Assembly (NCBI GenBank): GCA_034437555.1
Contig: DAOTTQ010000008.1
Span: 124,001 to 188,000, forward strand
Direction of reading: 5' to 3'
Origin: JANWYT01 sp034437555
GTDB lineage: Bacteria; Chloroflexota; Anaerolineae; Aggregatilineales; Phototrophicaceae
Length of the DNA: 64,000 nt
Positions 60,753 to 64,000 of this stretch are shown here, piece after piece; within the stretch, counting starts at the first letter, position 1, and every line of letters begins with the position of its first letter. The notes under the pieces are model-generated. The model was not told where the DNA came from, did not search any database, and worked only from the letters and a program-made list of their open reading frames with translations. The translations under genes were made by a program, and so were the position numbers.

Positions 60753-61835
60753 TTATTGTGCGATGAGTAGGAGTTCTTGGTTTTTTTTATGTGCAAGCGC
60801 ATACTTTTGAGGGATTGTTGCCTCATAAACGTGATTTTTGTATTGACGTAGTAAGGTTATAAGCTGTTCTTTTGTCGGAATTCCATCATCACGATATGAA
60901 ATGACCAAAATACTTTTGTGATGCCTTTTTATCAACGTATTAAACGCTTCAAGAATCATTTTAGCATTATGCCACTGAGAAGATTGTCGTTTTAAGCGAA
61001 GGTGTTTACTGTTGTAATCAATAAGTTCTCCCCATCGCGAATAATGAACCAACCCCTCTAAAAAGTGATAAAAGTCTGCATAATCTACTCCAACACCCTT
61101 TTTATTGAGGTAAGGTGAATCAATATAAACAAGGTCATGCCCTATTGGGGTTTCTAATGCGTCTACTTTTATGGCTTTGTTGTCTCTGCTGTTGTTGAAT
61201 ACGGCGGCATTTGCCTCCTGAACAAATTCTCTAAAATGAGTTTCAAAAGGGGTATCCCAAGAAGTTTTATTACCAAAGCTACGTTGCACACTTGCCGTTC
61301 TCATGTATAGGTTTGCTCTGTGGAACAAGTTATAGGGGCGTTTAATGAGGCAAGCCTGAAACAATGCAAATTGAGCGAGTGCTTTTTTATAAGGGTTTTG
61401 AAGTGACGCAACATTTGTATTGACAATATCAAGCCAAGTATTTTCTTCATTGGTAAAGTAGATGCCTTCAAAGGTCTTTTCTATGAAGTTAGGGTAGGGC
61501 TGTAACTCGTGGCGCACTAAAAGATGTTTCACTTCACCTTTAGATAGGGTATGTTCGTTATTTTCTATGAGTGCGATTCCAACTTGTCGATTGAAGGAGA
61601 GGACATCATTGTAAGTGACTTGTTTGCCCGCGTTCTTGAATAAGTGGCTAACTGCGCCAGTCCCCCCAAATACATCAAGAACGGTGTTACAGGGCAAATG
61701 CTGCACATTTTCCCATATCCAATCGACCAAAGACCGCTTGCTTCCCTGATAGCGTGTAGAAGGAAAGGGATAGTTGAAGGGACGAAGCCCATTTTGAGAA
61801 AATAGAGAGCGCTGTTGAGGGTACATATCGGACAT
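60753..61835 (-). CDS. DNA adenine methyltransferase (D12 class), partner of the EcoRV-like enzyme
   Basis: This is a 360-residue N6-adenine methyltransferase. The order is motif X-like RYQGSKRSL (28-36), SAM-binding motif I LDVFGGTGAV (53-62), then catalytic motif IV YIDSPYLNKKG (near 238-248). The usual DPPY is DSPY here. The order is that of alpha-group (Dam-like) methylases. It should protect the site cut by the downstream endonuclease. A TATAAT on the minus strand and an 8-bp inverted repeat lie upstream. Confidence 0.85.
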   Translation of the reverse strand: MSDMYPQQRSLFSQNGLRPFNYPFPSTRYQGSKRSLVDWIWENVQHLPCNTVLDVFGGTGAVSHLFKNAGKQVTYNDVLSFNRQVGIALIENNEHTLSKGEVKHLLVRHELQPYPNFIEKTFEGIYFTNEENTWLDIVNTNVASLQNPYKKALAQFALFQACLIKRPYNLFHRANLYMRTASVQRSFGNKTSWDTPFETHFREFVQEANAAVFNNSRDNKAIKVDALETPIGHDLVYIDSPYLNKKGVGVDYADFYHFLEGLVHYSRWGELIDYNSKHLRLKRQSSQWHNAKMILEAFNTLIKRHHKSILVISYRDDGIPTKEQLITLLRQYKNHVYEATIPQKYALAHKKNQELLLIAQ

Positions 61836-61854
61836 TTGCCTAATTTTAATGACA

Positions 61855-61892
61855 CCTAGTGACCCAATTATACTACTAATTCAATCACTAGG
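61855..61892 (-). promoter_or_regulatory. Methylase promoter flanked by an 8-bp inverted repeat
   Basis: CCTAGTGA (61855-61862) and TCACTAGG (61885-61892) are exact inverted copies with a 22-base spacer that contains the minus-strand TATAAT (61867-61872). It could be an operator for self-control of the restriction-modification unit. Confidence 0.45.
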
Positions 61893-61921
61893 GGGCGCAA
61901 GGCTTTTGCGCTCGCGCCCCC
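61891..61921 (-). terminator. Terminator-like hairpin after htpG
   Basis: GGGGGCGC pairs with GCGCCCCC (8 bp) with a 15-base loop, 26 bases after the htpG stop. There is no clear T-run; it overlaps one arm of the methylase operator. Confidence 0.5.
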
Positions 61922-61946
61922 ATTAAACAGGATCTTTTGGGGCGAT

Positions 61947-63821
61947 TTATGAGTGGGTGGCGGCTTCCATCAATTTCGTAAGACGGCTTGCCATGCTGGC
62001 GGGGTCGGGATGGATGCCTTCTTGTAACAGAGTGGTTTCAAACAATTGCTCTACCACCAATTCAACCAGCCCTTCTTGCCCTTCACGTTCTAAGAGCGTG
62101 CCTAAATTGTGTAATAGCGGATGGCGCATATTGAGTTCTAGGGTTTTTACGGGTAACTCATAGTCACGGTCTAGCAAGCGATTGATGCGGAACATGTGGC
62201 GATTGCCGTTTTCTGCATCCTCACTGACCAAACGGGCAGCACTCCCTACTAACGTTTTGCTGGCTTGCACGCCCTTTACGCGGTCACCCAATACTGCTTT
62301 TACGCGGTCAATAAGGGCGGTTTCACGGTCTTGGGGCAAGGCTTCGGCTTGGTTGTCATCTTCTTTTAGCTGTCCCACTTCGTTCAGGTCAAGGTTGGCA
62401 TCGTCTACACTACGCAGTTTATAGCCCCTGTATTCGGTAATGCCCATGGGCAACATGGCATCCACCGCATCCGAGAAATACAGTACCTCAATGCCTCTGG
62501 CGCGGAAAGCATCCAGATGAGGGCTACGGCTTGCGCTGGCAAAATCATCTGCCACCACAAAGTAAATCTCATTTTGCCCGTCTACCATTCTTGAGGCATA
62601 GTCGCTTAGGCTCACCCATTCGTTTTGAGTGTCGTCTTGGGTGCTATTAAAGAACAGAAGGTCTTGCAGTTCGTCGCGGTCTTGTGCCGTCATTACTGCG
62701 CCCTGCTTGATGAACCGCCCAAATTCGCTATGAATTTTAAGATAGGTTTCGCGGTCATTGTTTACCAGCCGTTTAAGCTCGGCAATCACGCGCTTGGTGA
62801 TGGCGCTGCGTAGGTTTGCCATAATACGGTCACTCTTAACGTTCTCACGGCTTACGTTAAGGGGCAAGTCTTCGCTATCCACCACACCCTGCATAAAGCT
62901 AAGGTATTCGGGCAATAAGTCTTTGCTGTACTCTTGGATGAGGACTTTACGCGCATATAGCTTTAAGCCCGCTTCTTTGCGAAGTGCGAACATGCTCGGT
63001 TGGGCAGTGCTAGGAATGTACAGTAGGGCGTAAAATTGCATGGGTACATCAGCACGAATGTGCAAACGATGCGCGGGTGGTGCGAAGTCAAACGTCATCA
63101 TCTGGTAGAACTGGTTATATTCGTCGTCGCTAATGTCTTTGCTGGCTTTGCGCCAAATGGCAATTTGTTGGTTAACGGGGCTGTCATCTTCACCAATGTG
63201 AATGGGGAAGGCGATAAAGTCACTGTGACGCTTGATAATGTCACGCAGTTTATTGGCGGTTAGGTATTCTTTGGCATCTTCTTTTAAGGTAATGATGATG
63301 TCTGTGCCACGATCGGCTTTTTCGGCGGGGTTAATGGTGTATTCTGTACCACCGCTTGCTTCCCATACGGCAGCCTCTGCATCAGGAAGATAAGACCGAG
63401 AGACCACACGCACGTTATCAGCGACCATAAACACGCTATAAAAGCCCACCCCAAATTGCCCGATGATGTTTTGGGCGGTTTCGCTAGCGGGGGCATCTTT
63501 AATCAGTTGCAAGAAGTTTTTTGCGCCACTGCGGGCAATGGTGCCAAGGTTGGCAATCATTTCTTCTTGCGTCATGCCAATGCCTGTGTCGCTAATGGTG
63601 AGCGTGCCGTTTTCTTCGTCAACCGTAATATCAATGGCAAGCTGTGCGCCCGCGTCTAAAATGTCGGGGTTGGTAAGTTCTTCAAATTGTAGACGGCTGA
63701 GAGCGTCAGACGCATTACTGATGAGTTCCCGAAGGAAAATATCGCGTTCTGTGTAAAGCGAATGAATGAGAATATCGAGAAGTTGCTGTGTTTCTGCTTG
63801 AAAGCTATAGGTCTGGCTCAT
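61947..63821 (-). CDS. htpG: Chaperone HtpG (Hsp90)
   Basis: This is a 624-residue bacterial Hsp90: N-terminal ATPase (SYFQAETQQLLDILIHSLYT-like start; FLRELISNASDALSRLQ; ISDTGIGMTQEEMI; FGVGFYSVFMVAD), middle domain with DLPLNVSRENVKSD, and C-terminal dimerisation domain ending with NLGTLLEREG. All ATP-site boxes are present. A strong AAGGAG site precedes the ATG. It should help fold client proteins in stress. No neighbouring stress gene on the same strand. Confidence 0.95.
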   Translation of the reverse strand: MSQTYSFQAETQQLLDILIHSLYTERDIFLRELISNASDALSRLQFEELTNPDILDAGAQLAIDITVDEENGTLTISDTGIGMTQEEMIANLGTIARSGAKNFLQLIKDAPASETAQNIIGQFGVGFYSVFMVADNVRVVSRSYLPDAEAAVWEASGGTEYTINPAEKADRGTDIIITLKEDAKEYLTANKLRDIIKRHSDFIAFPIHIGEDDSPVNQQIAIWRKASKDISDDEYNQFYQMMTFDFAPPAHRLHIRADVPMQFYALLYIPSTAQPSMFALRKEAGLKLYARKVLIQEYSKDLLPEYLSFMQGVVDSEDLPLNVSRENVKSDRIMANLRSAITKRVIAELKRLVNNDRETYLKIHSEFGRFIKQGAVMTAQDRDELQDLLFFNSTQDDTQNEWVSLSDYASRMVDGQNEIYFVVADDFASASRSPHLDAFRARGIEVLYFSDAVDAMLPMGITEYRGYKLRSVDDANLDLNEVGQLKEDDNQAEALPQDRETALIDRVKAVLGDRVKGVQASKTLVGSAARLVSEDAENGNRHMFRINRLLDRDYELPVKTLELNMRHPLLHNLGTLLEREGQEGLVELVVEQLFETTLLQEGIHPDPASMASRLTKLMEAATHS

Positions 63822-63938
63822 ACACCGTTCTCCTTAGGGTAAATGTTCTCCGCAAGATGTTATAGCATATCACCATAAGAAAAAAATAAACGCCCCCAAA
63901 ACAGCATCCCCAGCAAAGAATGGCATTATAAATCATGC

Positions 63939-63944
63939 TATAAT
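63939..63944 (+). promoter_or_regulatory. -10 box reading out of the right edge
   Basis: TATAAT is followed by a 9-codon open frame (63951-63980, MASQNDCKL) and a possible GTG start at 63988 (VKDI...) that runs off the window. The 179 bases 63822-64000 otherwise hold only the htpG upstream region. Confidence 0.4.
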
Positions 63945-64000
63945 CAAACTATGGCAAGCCAAAACGATTGTAAACTTTGAATAACCCGTGAAAGACATCT

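Overview
The window is a stretch of bacterial chromosome, roughly half G+C by eye, with about fifty genes on both strands. There is no rRNA, no CRISPR array and no complete insertion sequence. The most likely source is an uncultured Chloroflexota bacterium, perhaps Anaerolineae-like. That is inferred from gene content and style: an MglA-like GTPase next to a DUF4388 protein, an HTH-citrate synthase fusion, hydantoinase genes, several orphan PAS/GAF histidine kinases, and cytochrome oxidase accessory genes. No marker here settles the taxonomy. The gene order looks chromosomal. A 16-base match to the Nextera/Tn5 mosaic end at 21718-21733 suggests that at least one spot carries library adapter and should be checked.

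Layout. 1-5935: an amino-acid ABC transporter (AapJ end, AapQ, AapM, AapP). 6107-12849: a 7TM-PAS histidine kinase, a metal-dependent hydrolase, a membrane-anchored molybdopterin oxidoreductase and oligoendopeptidase F. 13116-15233: a CheY-like receiver, a Crp/Fnr regulator, a small membrane protein and a decayed toxin-antitoxin remnant. 15271-19098: SGNH hydrolase, alpha/beta hydrolase, RmlC, GT9 and a small coupled protein. 19163-20770: a STAS/HATPase protein followed by a broken DUF4325 gene and a broken PIN gene. 20859-26980: hydrolase, GTPase/DUF4388 pair, DUF3048 lipoprotein, a repeat-protease-zinc-ribbon protein and a YbjN protein. 27020-38930 (all minus): a giant membrane Ser/Thr kinase, HyuB/HyuA, a PAS kinase, an HTH-citrate synthase and an esterase-like protein. 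39063-50461: MoxR, oxidoreductases, CbpA-like DnaJ, GatB, SSB, membrane glycosyltransferase, DinB-like protein and MscS. 50565-53901: tRNA-Val, an SDR and a partial cytochrome c oxidase cluster. 53992-57852: a GAF kinase, an 870-bp AT-rich iteron region, an HtrA-like lipoprotein protease and a dual-specificity phosphatase. 57860-63821: bifunctional aldolase/dehydrogenase, an EcoRV-type restriction-modification pair and HtpG.

Three things stand out. (1) Between the divergent GAF kinase and HtrA genes lie ten direct copies of GTTTTGAAC. Their start-to-start spacings are 11, 21, 31, 32 or 63 bp, all close to whole turns of the DNA helix. A second motif (TTGGGATAT) and a GAAC-N4-GTTC palindrome lie beside them. 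This looks like a binding platform for a cooperative DNA-binding protein, either an origin, a partition site or a regulatory array. (2) A three-gene module (STAS-HATPase, DUF4325, PIN) has an intact first gene and decayed second and third genes. A second PIN remnant lies about 4 kb away. (3) A restriction-modification pair has an endonuclease whose catalytic and recognition segments match EcoRV. By eye I find only two GATATC sites in the whole window, both non-coding.
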